Numbered from the stretch's first letter, positions 1 through 8,255 are shown. The stretch is 51,064 nucleotides of DNA from Brevinematales bacterium (GCA_026417755.1 JAOACQ010000110.1:1-51064); one strand, 5' to 3'. The notes: generated by a model not told the origin, from the letters alone. Numbers and translations are program-made.

Positions 1-421
1 CTAAAGACACAATAAAAGCCGGTATGCCTTTATAAGCAACCCAATATCCATGCCATAAACCAATAAGAAGCCCAACAAGAATAGTTATAACTATAGCTGG
101 AACGACAGGCATATTAAGTTTTATCATAAGCATTGCTGCAACTGCCCCACAAAATCCAAGAACAGAACCAACAGATAGATCAATGTGACCGGCAACTATT
201 ATCAATGTCATACCTATTGCTAAAATTGCAACAGTTGCACTCTGTATAAAAAGGTTTGATAAATTTCTAGGAGTTAAATAAATAAACTCTCCGTAAACAA
301 CCTTTGTTATTATTGAGAAAATAAGCCAGATAGCAAGTAAAGCTATAATCATAGCATATTGTCTAACATTCATCTTAAATGCCGTGAGTATTATTTCCCT
401 ATAGTTTTTTGTCTTTGACAT
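1..421 (-). CDS. xylH: Xylose-type ABC transporter permease (partial)
   Basis: This is the N-terminal part (about 140 codons) of a XylH/RbsC-type sugar permease, cut by the left window edge. The ATG at 421 follows a GGAGGACAAA ribosome site. The translation runs through a first membrane segment (AMIIALLAIWLIF), a YLTPRNLSNLF motif and an AGHIDLSVGSV motif, all typical of the family and closely similar to the full-length XylH at 23429-24565. It would form the inner-membrane channel for the sugar delivered by XylF, powered by XylG. It starts 15 bases after the xylG stop, so the genes form one operon. The substrate (xylose or a related pentose) is inferred from the XylF similarity. Confidence 0.9.
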   Translation of the reverse strand, partial: MSKTKNYREIILTAFKMNVRQYAMIIALLAIWLIFSIITKVVYGEFIYLTPRNLSNLFIQSATVAILAIGMTLIIVAGHIDLSVGSVLGFCGAVAAMLMIKLNMPVVPAIVITILVGLLIGLWHGYWVAYKGIPAFIVSL

Positions 422-436
422 TTTGTCCTCCATTAA

Positions 437-1948
437 TTAAATATTTGTAGCATAAGCCATTATTTTTTCCTGGGTTGCTTCTTCATGATAAAGTTCTCCT
501 GTTAATTTACCTTCATGCATTACGATTATCCTATCCGACATTCCAAGAATTTCCGGTAATTCAGAAGAGATCATTACAACACCAACACCCTTTGCAACAA
601 GCATATTCATTATATTATAAATTTCATACTTTGCACCGACATCAATCCCTCTCGTTGGTTCATCAAGAAACAAAACCTTTGGTTCAGCCATAAGCCATTT
701 TGCTATTACAACTTTTTGCTGATTACCGCCACTAAGATTCATCGCCTTTTGTTCTATAGAAGGTGTCTTGATTTTCAGTTCATCAACATACCTTAAAGAT
801 CTTAAAATTTCTTCATTTTTATTAATTACCGAATAAGAGGAAATATTCTCAAGATTGGCAAGAGAAACATTTTGTTGAATCGACATATTGAGAACAAGCC
901 CAAATTGTTTTCTATCTTCAGAAAGATAACATATTCCATAACTTATTGCATCTTTTGGAGAGTTGATTTCTATTTTTTTCCCATTCAAATAAATTTCTCC
1001 CTTAACCTTTCTTCCATAAGCCCCAAAGATACTCATCATAAGCTCAGTTCTTCCTGCTCCCATAAGTCCAGCCACACCAAGTATTTCATTTTTTTTCACT
1101 TCAAAAGACACATTGTCACAAACTATCTCTTCGGTTTCAGGATCAACAACTGTCCAATTTTTAACCTCAAGAATAGTTTCAGACGCTTTATGCTTTTGTT
1201 TTGGAAATCGTTCTGTTAATTCTCTACCAACCATATATGAGATTAATCTATCTTCATTAAGTTTCTTTGCTCCCTCGGTTATAACAGTTTTACCATCTCT
1301 TAAGACAGTAATTGTGTCTGCCACTTCAAAAACTTCTTTAAGTCTGTGAGAAATAAATATACAGGTGATACCCTTTGACTTTAATTTCCTTAAAATCTTA
1401 AATAAATTCTCTGATTCTGATTCTGTTAAGGCTGCTGTAGGTTCATCTAAAACAAGTATTTCAGCTTCCTTCAATAAAGCTTTTGCTATTTCAACTAATT
1501 GTTGCTGCCCCACTCCAAGATGTAAAACTTTAACAGTAGGATTTATATCAAGTCCGACCTCTTTCAAGATCTCTTCAGTTTTTTTGAACATCTCATCTTT
1601 CTGTATAACTCCATATTTTGCAATCTCATTTCCTAAAAATATATTTTCTACAACACTTAAACTTTTTACTAACGCTAATTCCTGGTAAATTATAGCTATT
1701 TTTGCCTTTTCACTTTGCTTAATATTATGAAACTGTTGTTCCACACCATTTATCAAAATTTTACCTTCATAAGTCTTGTATGGATAAACCCCACTTAAAA
1801 TCTTCATTAAAGTTGATTTACCGGCTCCATTTTCTCCAACAAGTGCATGTATTTCACCCCTTTTTACCTTAAATGTAACATCGCTCAAAGCCTTTACTCC
1901 CGGAAACTCTTTCGATATTCCTATCATCTCAAGAATATAATCCGCCAT
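437..1948 (-). CDS. xylG: Xylose-type ABC transporter ATP-binding protein
   Basis: A 503-residue double-ABC ATPase of the XylG/RbsA/MglA type. The first half has Walker A (GENGAGKST), a Q-loop (IIYQE), a signature-like LGVGQQQ, Walker B (ILVLDEPTA) and the H-loop (FISHR). The second half has a degenerate P-loop (GLMGAGRTE), a full LSGGNQQK signature and LFLDEPTRGIDVG, the usual division of labour in this family. The start at 1948 (MADYILEM) was chosen over an upstream ATG at 1993 because it has an AGGAG site and the upstream ATG lies inside a hairpin. It is close to the second copy at 24565-26079. It energises XylH and acts on the cytoplasmic face of the membrane. Confidence 0.95.
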   Translation of the reverse strand: MADYILEMIGISKEFPGVKALSDVTFKVKRGEIHALVGENGAGKSTLMKILSGVYPYKTYEGKILINGVEQQFHNIKQSEKAKIAIIYQELALVKSLSVVENIFLGNEIAKYGVIQKDEMFKKTEEILKEVGLDINPTVKVLHLGVGQQQLVEIAKALLKEAEILVLDEPTAALTESESENLFKILRKLKSKGITCIFISHRLKEVFEVADTITVLRDGKTVITEGAKKLNEDRLISYMVGRELTERFPKQKHKASETILEVKNWTVVDPETEEIVCDNVSFEVKKNEILGVAGLMGAGRTELMMSIFGAYGRKVKGEIYLNGKKIEINSPKDAISYGICYLSEDRKQFGLVLNMSIQQNVSLANLENISSYSVINKNEEILRSLRYVDELKIKTPSIEQKAMNLSGGNQQKVVIAKWLMAEPKVLFLDEPTRGIDVGAKYEIYNIMNMLVAKGVGVVMISSELPEILGMSDRIIVMHEGKLTGELYHEEATQEKIMAYATNI

Positions 1949-1972
1949 TTTTATCTCCTGAAAAAAATTTCT

Positions 1973-2001
1973 GAGTTGCGTTGCTTTTCGCAACGCAACT
2001 C
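1973..2001 (-). terminator. Intercistronic hairpin between xylF and xylG
   Basis: A perfect 12-bp inverted repeat (1973-1984 and 1990-2001) with a 5-base loop lies between the xylF stop and the xylG start. On the transcribed strand a run of seven T follows about six bases after the stem, so it could be a leaky terminator or a 3'-end stabiliser of xylF mRNA. Such hairpins are common after binding-protein genes and give more binding protein than ATPase. The second xyl operon has one at the same place with a different sequence. Confidence 0.75.
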
Positions 2002-2012
2002 AAAGTCAAAAA

Positions 2013-3026
2013 CTAATTCTTGAATACATCTTCTTTCTTAAGATATCCACTCTTTATCAAAACTTCTTCAAGATTATTCTTATCTACTGCAATAGGAGTA
2101 AGAAGAATTGAAGGAACATCAATCTTATTGTTGTTTACTGTCTGATTTGCTTCGGTTAGAGTCTCTCCTTTTGCCATCTTTATAGCAACTTCTATAGCTT
2201 TAGCACCAAGAAGTCTCGTATCCTTGAAAACTGTCATAGTTTGCTCACCTTTCATAATTCTTATTGCTGCTGCAAGCTCAGCATCCTGACCTGTTATAGG
2301 AACCTTGCCAGCAAGCCCCTGGGCAGCAAGAGCCTGAATACATCCACCAGCTGTTCCATCATTTGGAGCAAGTACAGCATCAATCTTATTCTTATTAGCT
2401 GTTAAAGCCTGTTCCATAAGTTTCTGAGCTTCTGCTGGCTGCCAATCTTTTACCCACTGATCCATAACAATTTTAATCTGCCCCTTGTCTGCAAGAGGTT
2501 TAATATACTTCATCGCACCCTCTCTGAAGAGTTTTGCATTGTTATCAGTAGGTGCACCAGCCAAAACTACATAGTTTCCTTTTGGAACAAGTTTTGTTAT
2601 ATAAGCACCCTGAAGCTCTCCAACTTTAACATTATCAAAAGAAATATAGACATCAACATTACAATCCATTACTAGTCTGTCATAAGAAATAACCTTAATT
2701 CCTTCCTTATGAGCTTTTTCAACTATTGCTGCTGCACTATTTGCATCATGAGGTGCAAGAATAAGAACCTTAATACCCTGTGCTATCAAATTTTCACACT
2801 GTGCAAGCTGTTTTTGAGCATCATTGTCAGAAATCTGAACTTTGAGATCAACACCCAGTTTCTTTGCCTCTTCTTCCATTTTGATCTTATCTCTTACCCA
2901 TCTTTCTTCTCTCTGAGTAGGAAGAGATAAACCTACTTTGATTCCACCTTTTTTCCCACCGCCACAACCAGCGAGGAAAACAAGAGCAACAACTGAAAGT
3001 GATAATACTTTCCAGAAACTTTTCAT
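2013..3026 (-). CDS. xylF: Xylose-type substrate-binding lipoprotein
   Basis: A 337-residue periplasmic-binding protein (type 1 fold) closely resembling XylF. It starts with a lipoprotein signal whose lipobox is LAGC (Cys about residue 21), so it should be membrane-anchored. Family segments include ERWVRDK, SYDRLVMDCNVDVYISFDN, GAPTDNNAKLFREG, PNDGTAGG and TGQDAEL. A good site (AGGAGGATTTTT) precedes the ATG. It is the first gene of the importer proper, behind its own promoter at 3060-3087. The paralogue at 26193-27185 lacks a lipobox. The ligand is probably D-xylose or a similar monosaccharide; sequence alone does not prove which. Confidence 0.93.
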   Translation of the reverse strand: MKSFWKVLSLSVVALVFLAGCGGGKKGGIKVGLSLPTQREERWVRDKIKMEEEAKKLGVDLKVQISDNDAQKQLAQCENLIAQGIKVLILAPHDANSAAAIVEKAHKEGIKVISYDRLVMDCNVDVYISFDNVKVGELQGAYITKLVPKGNYVVLAGAPTDNNAKLFREGAMKYIKPLADKGQIKIVMDQWVKDWQPAEAQKLMEQALTANKNKIDAVLAPNDGTAGGCIQALAAQGLAGKVPITGQDAELAAAIRIMKGEQTMTVFKDTRLLGAKAIEVAIKMAKGETLTEANQTVNNNKIDVPSILLTPIAVDKNNLEEVLIKSGYLKKEDVFKN

Positions 3027-3059
3027 AAAAATCCTCCTAAAGTTTTAGATTTTGATTTG

Positions 3060-3103
3060 ATTTTAATTCAAAATAAAAAACTGTCAATAACACTTATGGG
3101 TGA
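3060..3103 (-). promoter_or_regulatory. xylF promoter with candidate operator
   Basis: On the minus strand TTGACA (3087-3082) is followed after 16 bases by TAAAAT (3065-3060). Directly upstream of the -35 box lies a TCACCC...GTGTTA element (3103-3088), an imperfect inverted repeat. A second TCACCC occurs at 3138-3133 in the last codons of the ABC-LuxR gene. The second xyl operon has the same -35/-10 spacing and hexamers, with a much more regular TCACC/GGTGA repeat touching the -35 box. I infer this is where the ABC-LuxR regulator binds. Confidence 0.7.
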
Positions 3104-3123
3104 TTTTTAATGAAAAAATATCC

Positions 3124-4098
3124 TCATACTTTCGGGTGAGATTTTCTATCCTTGATAAGATTGGCAAGTTCCATTCTATTTTTTACATTTGTTTTCTGAT
3201 AAATACTATAGATATGGGTTTTAACTGTATTAAGCGAAATAAAAAGTTCTTCACAAATTTTTTTGTTATCATATCCTTTTAAAAGTAAATCTATAATTTC
3301 TTTTTCTCTTTCTGTTATACCAAGATTCTTTAGAATTTCCTTACCATTTTCAATATTACCGAGTTCTCTACCAGTCATTTTTTTAATAAGCAAATCTTCA
3401 TCAGCAACCTGAATATCTTCAGTAGTAATAATTTCTCCATTTCTTAAAACACTTACCCTATCAGAAATATCAAAAATTTCATTTGTTCTATGAGAAATAA
3501 AAATTACAGTTTTATTTTTTTGAAGTTTAAGCTGTCTTATAACCTGTAAAAAACTTTCCCCTTCATTTTCAGACAAATCGGAAGTAATCTCATCAAAAAT
3601 TATAATAATTGGATCATAAATTAAAGCTCTTGCAAGTTTTACTATCTGAACTTCCCAGTTTGAAAGTTCACTTATCTTTTTCCCCGGAAAAATATCAAAC
3701 CCCAGTGAATGAAAAAGCTCTTTTGTTTTTTCAAATGATTTTTTCCAATCAATTATACCTGAAAAGGATATTTCTTTGGCAAGAAATATATTTTCATAAA
3801 CATTTAACTGAGGAATTAAAGAACTATTTTGGTATACAACCCCTATCCCAGATTTTTCACTATCCCTCTGTGAATAAAATTTTACAGGTTTACCATCAAG
3901 AAGAATATTACCTTTATAACTATAAGCAGAATAAAAACCACCTAATATCTTGACAAGAGTTGATTTGCCAGAATCTTTCTCACCCATTATAGAGTGTATT
4001 TCTCCTTTTTTGATAGACAAACTAAGATTTTTAAGAATTGGCTTTTTACCAATATTAAATGAAATCTTTTTTAACTCCAGAATATTTGGAGTTTTCAT
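3124..4098 (-). CDS. XylG-like ABC domain fused to LuxR-type HTH
   Basis: A 324-residue protein with two parts. Residues 1-247 match the first ABC domain of XylG: Walker A GEKDSGKST (39-47), Q-loop Gln90, a changed signature LSNWE (145-149), Walker B IIIIFDE (D169, E170) and H-loop His203. The MTGREL stretch at 241-246 matches the XylG MVGREL that ends its first ABC half. Residues 262-315 are a LuxR/NarL-type helix-turn-helix (TEREKEI...ISLNTVKTHI...NRMEL). No second ABC domain is present. It probably still binds nucleotide, but the lost LSGGQ-like signature makes normal hydrolysis doubtful. It is 9 bases after the motE-like gene (site GAGGAG) and immediately upstream of the xylF promoter. 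Inferred role: transcription regulator of the xyl operon derived from a transporter ATPase. Confidence 0.88.
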   Translation of the reverse strand: MKTPNILELKKISFNIGKKPILKNLSLSIKKGEIHSIMGEKDSGKSTLVKILGGFYSAYSYKGNILLDGKPVKFYSQRDSEKSGIGVVYQNSSLIPQLNVYENIFLAKEISFSGIIDWKKSFEKTKELFHSLGFDIFPGKKISELSNWEVQIVKLARALIYDPIIIIFDEITSDLSENEGESFLQVIRQLKLQKNKTVIFISHRTNEIFDISDRVSVLRNGEIITTEDIQVADEDLLIKKMTGRELGNIENGKEILKNLGITEREKEIIDLLLKGYDNKKICEELFISLNTVKTHIYSIYQKTNVKNRMELANLIKDRKSHPKV

Positions 4099-4107
4099 AG
4101 AAACTCC

Positions 4108-4689
4108 TCACTCTAGCATTTTCCTTTGAATTCTGGCTGCCTGTTCTGGATCCATCTTTGAAATTAAATATGGAACTATTGACTGTCTACCTGCTTTTTT
4201 GGCTCTTTCATCCATTCTTTTGAAAAGATCTATAATCATTAGATCTTCTTGTTTCTCTATTATTTTTACTGCATCAAGTGGTGGCATATTTTCAATATAT
4301 TCAGCTAAAGAATCAAGTCTTTTTGAATAAGATTCTTTCTCTGATTGAGCTCTTTCAAATTCGCTTATCATATTTTTTATATTTTCTTTTTCTTGAGCTA
4401 TATTTTCTTTTTCAATGTTTATATCTCTCAACTCTTTTTCAATCTTCTTTTTTTCCTCTTCAAGCCCTTTAATCTTTTCTTCAAGAACCTGCCATTTTTT
4501 TTCAAGTTCTACTTTTTCAAGTAAATAAGGATCCTCAATTCTAGGAGTATATTGTTCTTTTAACAATGGCATTTCTGCAAATATCATTCTATAGTCAAGT
4601 ATTTGAAGAAAATCCAGCAAATATAACGCAAGTGTTATAACACCTAAATTAATGAGAAGTAAGAATACTATTCTTTTATTTCTACTCAT
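4108..4689 (-). CDS. MotE/FlbB-like flagellar protein
   Basis: A 193-residue protein with an N-terminal membrane segment (about residues 7-30), a long charged coiled coil (about 55-125) and a C-terminal MgtE-N-like domain (PPLDAVKIIEKQ...PYLISKMDPEQAARI). This is the layout of MotE, the chaperone or scaffold of the flagellar stator; FlbB of spirochaetes belongs to the same group and helps build the periplasmic collar. Its place behind fliJ and an SLT gene supports a flagellar job. The C-terminal domain should be periplasmic. I leave the symbol blank because motE and flbB cannot be told apart here. Confidence 0.78.
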   Translation of the reverse strand: MSRNKRIVFLLLINLGVITLALYLLDFLQILDYRMIFAEMPLLKEQYTPRIEDPYLLEKVELEKKWQVLEEKIKGLEEEKKKIEKELRDINIEKENIAQEKENIKNMISEFERAQSEKESYSKRLDSLAEYIENMPPLDAVKIIEKQEDLMIIDLFKRMDERAKKAGRQSIVPYLISKMDPEQAARIQRKMLE

Positions 4690-4700
4690 ATATAACCAGC

Positions 4701-5405
4701 TTATTTAAAATTTTTATATAAGTTATAATATTTTATAACATTATCAACATAATCTTTTGTCTCTTCATAGTCCGGGATACCATTGGCGTTGTCAACGGCG
4801 TTAGGCCCAGCATTATAAGCGGCGAGAGCAAGATTGAGATCGTTATTATACCTATTAAGCAAAAATTTTAAATATCTAGTCCCCCCAAAAATATTCTCTC
4901 TTATATCAAATGGATTTTCAACACCTAAAATCTCTGCAGTCTTTGGCATAAGTTGCATAAGCCCCATCGCACCTTTTGGAGAAACAGCAAATTTATTAAA
5001 ACCCGATTCTTGTTTTATCATAGCTTTTATCAGAGACCTATCAATTCCGTATTTTTCTGAAGCTGAATCAATTACATTATCTATATTTTCTTCTTTGTAT
5101 GATTTCTTTTGAATTTCATAAATTGAATTTAGTAATTCTTTATTCTCTTCTTTATTCCCTATCAATAAATTTAATTTTTTTAAGGAATCATTTTCATTAA
5201 GACCCGGCAAACTACCATTTTCTTGCAACACTTCTTTCAATATTTCACTAAACTTTTTTTCACCCGCTTTTTCTTCCTTTTGATCGAATTTGTCAATTTG
5301 GTTAATCTTTGAAAGGCTTTTATAACCACTGAGAGCTTTTATCTCAGAGATACGATTTTCTATATCTCTTATTCTTGATACGACATTTGATATTGCTTCT
5401 ATCAT
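4701..5405 (-). CDS. Flagellar-cluster SLT lytic transglycosylase
   Basis: A 234-residue protein. The first 105 residues are charged and helical without a recognised domain. Residues about 108-234 form a lysozyme-like SLT domain with catalytic Glu133 (KQESGF), [11 protein letters not shown] and [11 protein letters not shown]. It would cleave peptidoglycan glycan strands with formation of 1,6-anhydro-MurNAc, here probably to let the flagellar rod through the wall. No signal peptide is visible, so it may be exported by the flagellar type III apparatus, as FlgJ-type hydrolases are. It lies between fliJ (15-base gap) and the motE-like gene (11-base gap). Confidence 0.87.
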   Translation of the reverse strand: MIEAISNVVSRIRDIENRISEIKALSGYKSLSKINQIDKFDQKEEKAGEKKFSEILKEVLQENGSLPGLNENDSLKKLNLLIGNKEENKELLNSIYEIQKKSYKEENIDNVIDSASEKYGIDRSLIKAMIKQESGFNKFAVSPKGAMGLMQLMPKTAEILGVENPFDIRENIFGGTRYLKFLLNRYNNDLNLALAAYNAGPNAVDNANGIPDYEETKDYVDNVIKYYNLYKNFK

Positions 5406-5420
5406 AAGATCCCCTCTTTT

Positions 5421-5882
5421 TTAATTTTCGGAATTTAAGCTATCTGCTTTATTTTTCATATAGGTATTTTTACCAATTTCATCTATAATTTTTTGTTCTT
5501 CTTTTCCTGTCTCTTCTAGGTACTGTTTATATTTTTTTTCTTTAATAAGTTCAACTATCTTTTTTTCCTTTCTCAACTGGTTATAAATCTCTATTTCTCT
5601 CTCCATTTTCTTTCTTTTTTCTTCTATAACTGGCTCAAGATTTTTTATTGCTTTTTCTGCATTCGTACTTATATAATCTAACATTCTTAAGTTTTCAATC
5701 GAAAAACTTTCTCCCTTAAGGATAGAATTTTTATAATTCTTTACATTATTTTTGATATTCTCTACTTTATTAACCTCAACTTGATATTCACCACTTGCTT
5801 TTGCAAGTTTTACTTTCTGTAATTCTTCTTTTTTTTCTCTTATCTCAAGGAGCTTTTGAAGATTAAATTGAAACTTTTTCAT
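5421..5882 (-). CDS. fliJ: Flagellar export protein FliJ
   Basis: A 153-residue, almost wholly coiled-coil protein beginning MKKFQFNLQKLLEIREKKEE, the characteristic start of FliJ, with a length near the usual 147. FliJ is the soluble stalk of the flagellar type III export ATPase and escorts export substrates. The family has little sequence conservation, so the call rests on the N-terminus, the length and the flagellar-type neighbours. fliI is not adjacent: pgk lies divergently upstream. The start codon is only 10 bases after a good -10 box and has no clear ribosome site. Confidence 0.82.
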   Translation of the reverse strand: MKKFQFNLQKLLEIREKKEELQKVKLAKASGEYQVEVNKVENIKNNVKNYKNSILKGESFSIENLRMLDYISTNAEKAIKNLEPVIEEKRKKMEREIEIYNQLRKEKKIVELIKEKKYKQYLEETGKEEQKIIDEIGKNTYMKNKADSLNSEN

Positions 5883-5892
5883 ATATCTTTAT

Positions 5893-5921
5893 ATACTAAC
5901 TGAAAAAAGAAATAAAATCAA
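5893..5921 (-). promoter_or_regulatory. fliJ operon promoter
   Basis: On the minus strand TTGATT (5921-5916), a 17-base spacer and TAGTAT (5898-5893). The -10 box ends 10 bases before the fliJ ATG, so the expected transcript has a leader of only about 3-5 bases. It looks like a vegetative promoter and not a sigma-28 flagellar one. Confidence 0.6.
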
Positions 5922-5944
5922 GATTTTTATTATTTGTTTAAAAA

Positions 5945-5974
5945 TTGGAAATATAAATTATTTTAAATTATAAT
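5945..5974 (+). promoter_or_regulatory. pgk-tpiA promoter
   Basis: TTGGAA (5945-5950), an 18-base spacer and TATAAT (5969-5974), about 30 bases before the pgk start, which has a strong GAAGGAGGAAAT ribosome site. Confidence 0.6.
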
Positions 5975-6003
5975 TTTAATATTAAATTTTTGAAGGAGGA
6001 AAT

Positions 6004-7272
6004 ATGGCAATATCAAAAAAGACAGTCAGAGATATTGATATTAAAGGTAAAAGAATTATAATGAGAGTTGATTTTAACGTTCCTATGAAAGATGGAGTTG
6101 TTCAGGATGATACAAGGATAAAAGCAGCATTACCTACTATTAACTATATTCTTGAACAGGGTGCAAAAAGCCTTGTTCTTATGTCCCATCTTGGAGATCC
6201 AAAAAAAGATATGCAAAAGGCAAAGGAAAAAGCAGAGAAAGAAGGTAAACCATTTGATGAACAAAAGTATATAGAAGGCAAACACAAAATGCAACCTGTG
6301 GCAAAATATCTTGAAAAGTTACTCGGAAAACCTGTTGCCTTTGCTCCCGATTGTTTAAGTGAAGAAACAAAAAAAATAGTAGATAGCCTTCCTGAAGGTG
6401 GAATTTTGATGCTTGAAAATACTAGATTTCATAAAGAAGAGACTTCAAAAGAAGCATCCGAAAGAGAAAAAATGGCAAAAGTTCTTGCAACTTATGGCGA
6501 TATTTTTGTTAACGATGCCTTTGGAACCGCTCACAGGGCACATGCTTCAACCGAAACTATAGCACACTTCCTTCCTGCTGTAGCTGGCTTCTTAATGGAA
6601 AAAGAGCTTGAATACTTAGAAGAAAAAGTTTTAAAAAATCCCGCAAGACCATTTGTAGCAATAGTTGGTGGTGCAAAAGTTTCTTCTAAAATAGGAGTAC
6701 TTGAAAGTTTATTAAACAAAGTTGATAAACTTATAATTGGTGGAGGAATGGCTTACACATTCCTTAAAGCCAAAGGGCTCTCAGTAGGATCATCACTCAT
6801 CGAAGAAGATATGATAGAAGTAGCAAGAGAAATATTAAAGAAATCTCATGAAAAGAAAAATTACATCTATCTTCCTATTGATCATATAGTTACAAAAGAA
6901 TTTTCTCCCGATGCAGAAGAAAAACATGTAGCAAGAGGAAACATAGAAGAAGGTTGGATGGGAATGGATATAGGACCTCTCACAGTTCAAAATTTTATAA
7001 GCATCATAAAAGAAGCAAAAACAGTCTTCTGGAACGGTCCTCTTGGAGTTTATGAATTTGAAAAATTTGCTAAAGGTACAACAGAAATAGCAAAAGCCCT
7101 TGCAAGCCTTCCTGATTGCACCACAGTAATAGGTGGAGGAGATGCTGTATCTGCAGTTAACAAAGCCGGTGTAGCTGATAAGATGAGCCATATATCTACA
7201 GGTGGTGGAGCCTCTTTGGAACTAATTGAGGGTAAGGTACTACCCGGTGTAGCTGCATTACTAGATAAATAA
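6004..7272 (+). CDS. pgk: Phosphoglycerate kinase
   Basis: A 422-residue cytosolic enzyme that moves phosphate from 1,3-bisphosphoglycerate to ADP in glycolysis. Family motifs are clear: RVDFNVPM near the start, LMSHLGDP, LENTRFHKEE, NDAFGTAHRAHAST, GGAKVSSKIGVL for nucleotide binding, NGPLGVYEFEKFAKGT and GGGDAVSAV near the end. It is somewhat longer than the usual 390-400 because of a lysine-rich insert after the LGDP motif, seen in many bacteria. A GAAGGAGGAAAT site precedes the ATG. tpiA follows after 17 bases, so the two form an operon; they are separate here and not fused as in Thermotoga. Confidence 0.98.
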   Translation: MAISKKTVRDIDIKGKRIIMRVDFNVPMKDGVVQDDTRIKAALPTINYILEQGAKSLVLMSHLGDPKKDMQKAKEKAEKEGKPFDEQKYIEGKHKMQPVAKYLEKLLGKPVAFAPDCLSEETKKIVDSLPEGGILMLENTRFHKEETSKEASEREKMAKVLATYGDIFVNDAFGTAHRAHASTETIAHFLPAVAGFLMEKELEYLEEKVLKNPARPFVAIVGGAKVSSKIGVLESLLNKVDKLIIGGGMAYTFLKAKGLSVGSSLIEEDMIEVAREILKKSHEKKNYIYLPIDHIVTKEFSPDAEEKHVARGNIEEGWMGMDIGPLTVQNFISIIKEAKTVFWNGPLGVYEFEKFAKGTTEIAKALASLPDCTTVIGGGDAVSAVNKAGVADKMSHISTGGGASLELIEGKVLPGVAALLDK

Positions 7273-7289
7273 TTTGTTGGAGTTTTAAA

Positions 7290-8045
7290 ATGTCAAGAAA
7301 ACCATTTTTAGCCGGAAACTGGAAAATGTACAAAATTTCCAGTGAAGCAGAAAGTTTTGCAAAAGAATTTAAATCTTTAGTTTCAGATGTGAAAGACAGA
7401 GATATTTTGATATGTGCCTCTTTCACCCTCCTTCCTGTATTAGCAAAAGAATTTAATGGAACAAATATTATGCTTGGTGCACAAAATATGTATTTTGAAA
7501 AAGAAGGTGCTTTTACCGGTGAAGTATCACCATTACAACTGATTGATGCTGGAGCAAAATATGTCATACTTGGACATTCAGAAAGAAGACATATCTTTGG
7601 TGAAACCGACGAATTAATCAATAAAAAAGTAAAAGCCGCCTTACAGTATAATTTGCTTCCCATTCTCTGTGTTGGTGAACTACTTGAAGAGAGAGAGGCT
7701 GGAAAAACAGAGGCCGTGGTTAAAACTCAGGTTGTAGAAGGATTCAAAGGGCTCTCAAAAGATGAAGCATTAAAAGTTACAATAGCTTATGAACCGGTCT
7801 GGGCAATAGGAACGGGTAAAACAGCTACACCAGAAGATGCAGATAGTGTCCATAGTTTCATCAGAAAGGTTCTTTCAGAAATATACGACAAAGATACATC
7901 AGAAAAGATAAGAATACAGTATGGTGGTTCTGTAAAACCTGAAAATATTGATTCTCTGATGGCAAAACCCAATATTGATGGTGCACTCGTTGGTGGAGCA
8001 AGTTTGAAAGCGGATTCTTTTACAAGAATTGTAAAGTTTAACTAA
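7290..8045 (+). CDS. tpiA: Triosephosphate isomerase
   Basis: A 251-residue TIM-barrel enzyme that interconverts dihydroxyacetone phosphate and glyceraldehyde 3-phosphate. It has the substrate-binding start FLAGNWKMYK, the catalytic His in LGHSERR, the catalytic Glu in AYEPVWAIGTG (which also begins the mobile loop), and the phosphate-binding YGGSVKPEN and GALVGGASL segments. All catalytic residues are present and the length is normal. A TTGGAG ribosome site lies before the ATG. It is the second gene after pgk; with the sugar importers and alpha-glucan phosphorylase in the window it fits a glycolytic sugar fermenter. Confidence 0.98.
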   Translation: MSRKPFLAGNWKMYKISSEAESFAKEFKSLVSDVKDRDILICASFTLLPVLAKEFNGTNIMLGAQNMYFEKEGAFTGEVSPLQLIDAGAKYVILGHSERRHIFGETDELINKKVKAALQYNLLPILCVGELLEEREAGKTEAVVKTQVVEGFKGLSKDEALKVTIAYEPVWAIGTGKTATPEDADSVHSFIRKVLSEIYDKDTSEKIRIQYGGSVKPENIDSLMAKPNIDGALVGGASLKADSFTRIVKFN

Positions 8046-8052
8046 ATAGATA

Positions 8053-8164
8053 GAGTTGCCCAAAATATATATTTTTATCTGATTGACTTCTCGTTTAAAT
8101 AATAACAGGGTGTTTATTTTTGTTGCATAAAGCAAAGAAAGTGAATTGTTTTTTTGGGCAACCC
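8053..8164. repeat. 112-base element bounded by 13-base inverted repeats
   Basis: GAGTTGCCCAAAA at 8053-8065 is matched, inverted, by 8152-8164 with 12 of 13 bases paired (11 consecutive). The 86 bases between carry no ORF. It lies just after tpiA and before the next promoter. It could be a structured small RNA or 3'-UTR, or a miniature inverted-repeat element; I see no second copy in this window and no obvious target duplication. Confidence 0.5.
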
Positions 8165-8183
8165 TTTTGTAACCAAAAAACAC

Positions 8184-8211
8184 TTGATTTTTTATTTCTT
8201 AATGTTATAAT
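8184..8211 (+). promoter_or_regulatory. Promoter of the 63-residue protein gene
   Basis: TTGATT (8184-8189), a 16-base spacer and TATAAT (8206-8211), about 45 bases before the ATG at 8256. Confidence 0.65.
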
Positions 8212-8255
8212 ATTAATTGTAAATAAAGGGTTTTTTAAGGAGGAAGGTGCTGTTA

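Noticed and set aside
1949-1993. Extended N-terminus for xylG from an ATG at 1993
   Set aside because: The extra codons lie in the intercistronic hairpin, are not XylG-like, and the ATG at 1948 has its own AGGAG site.
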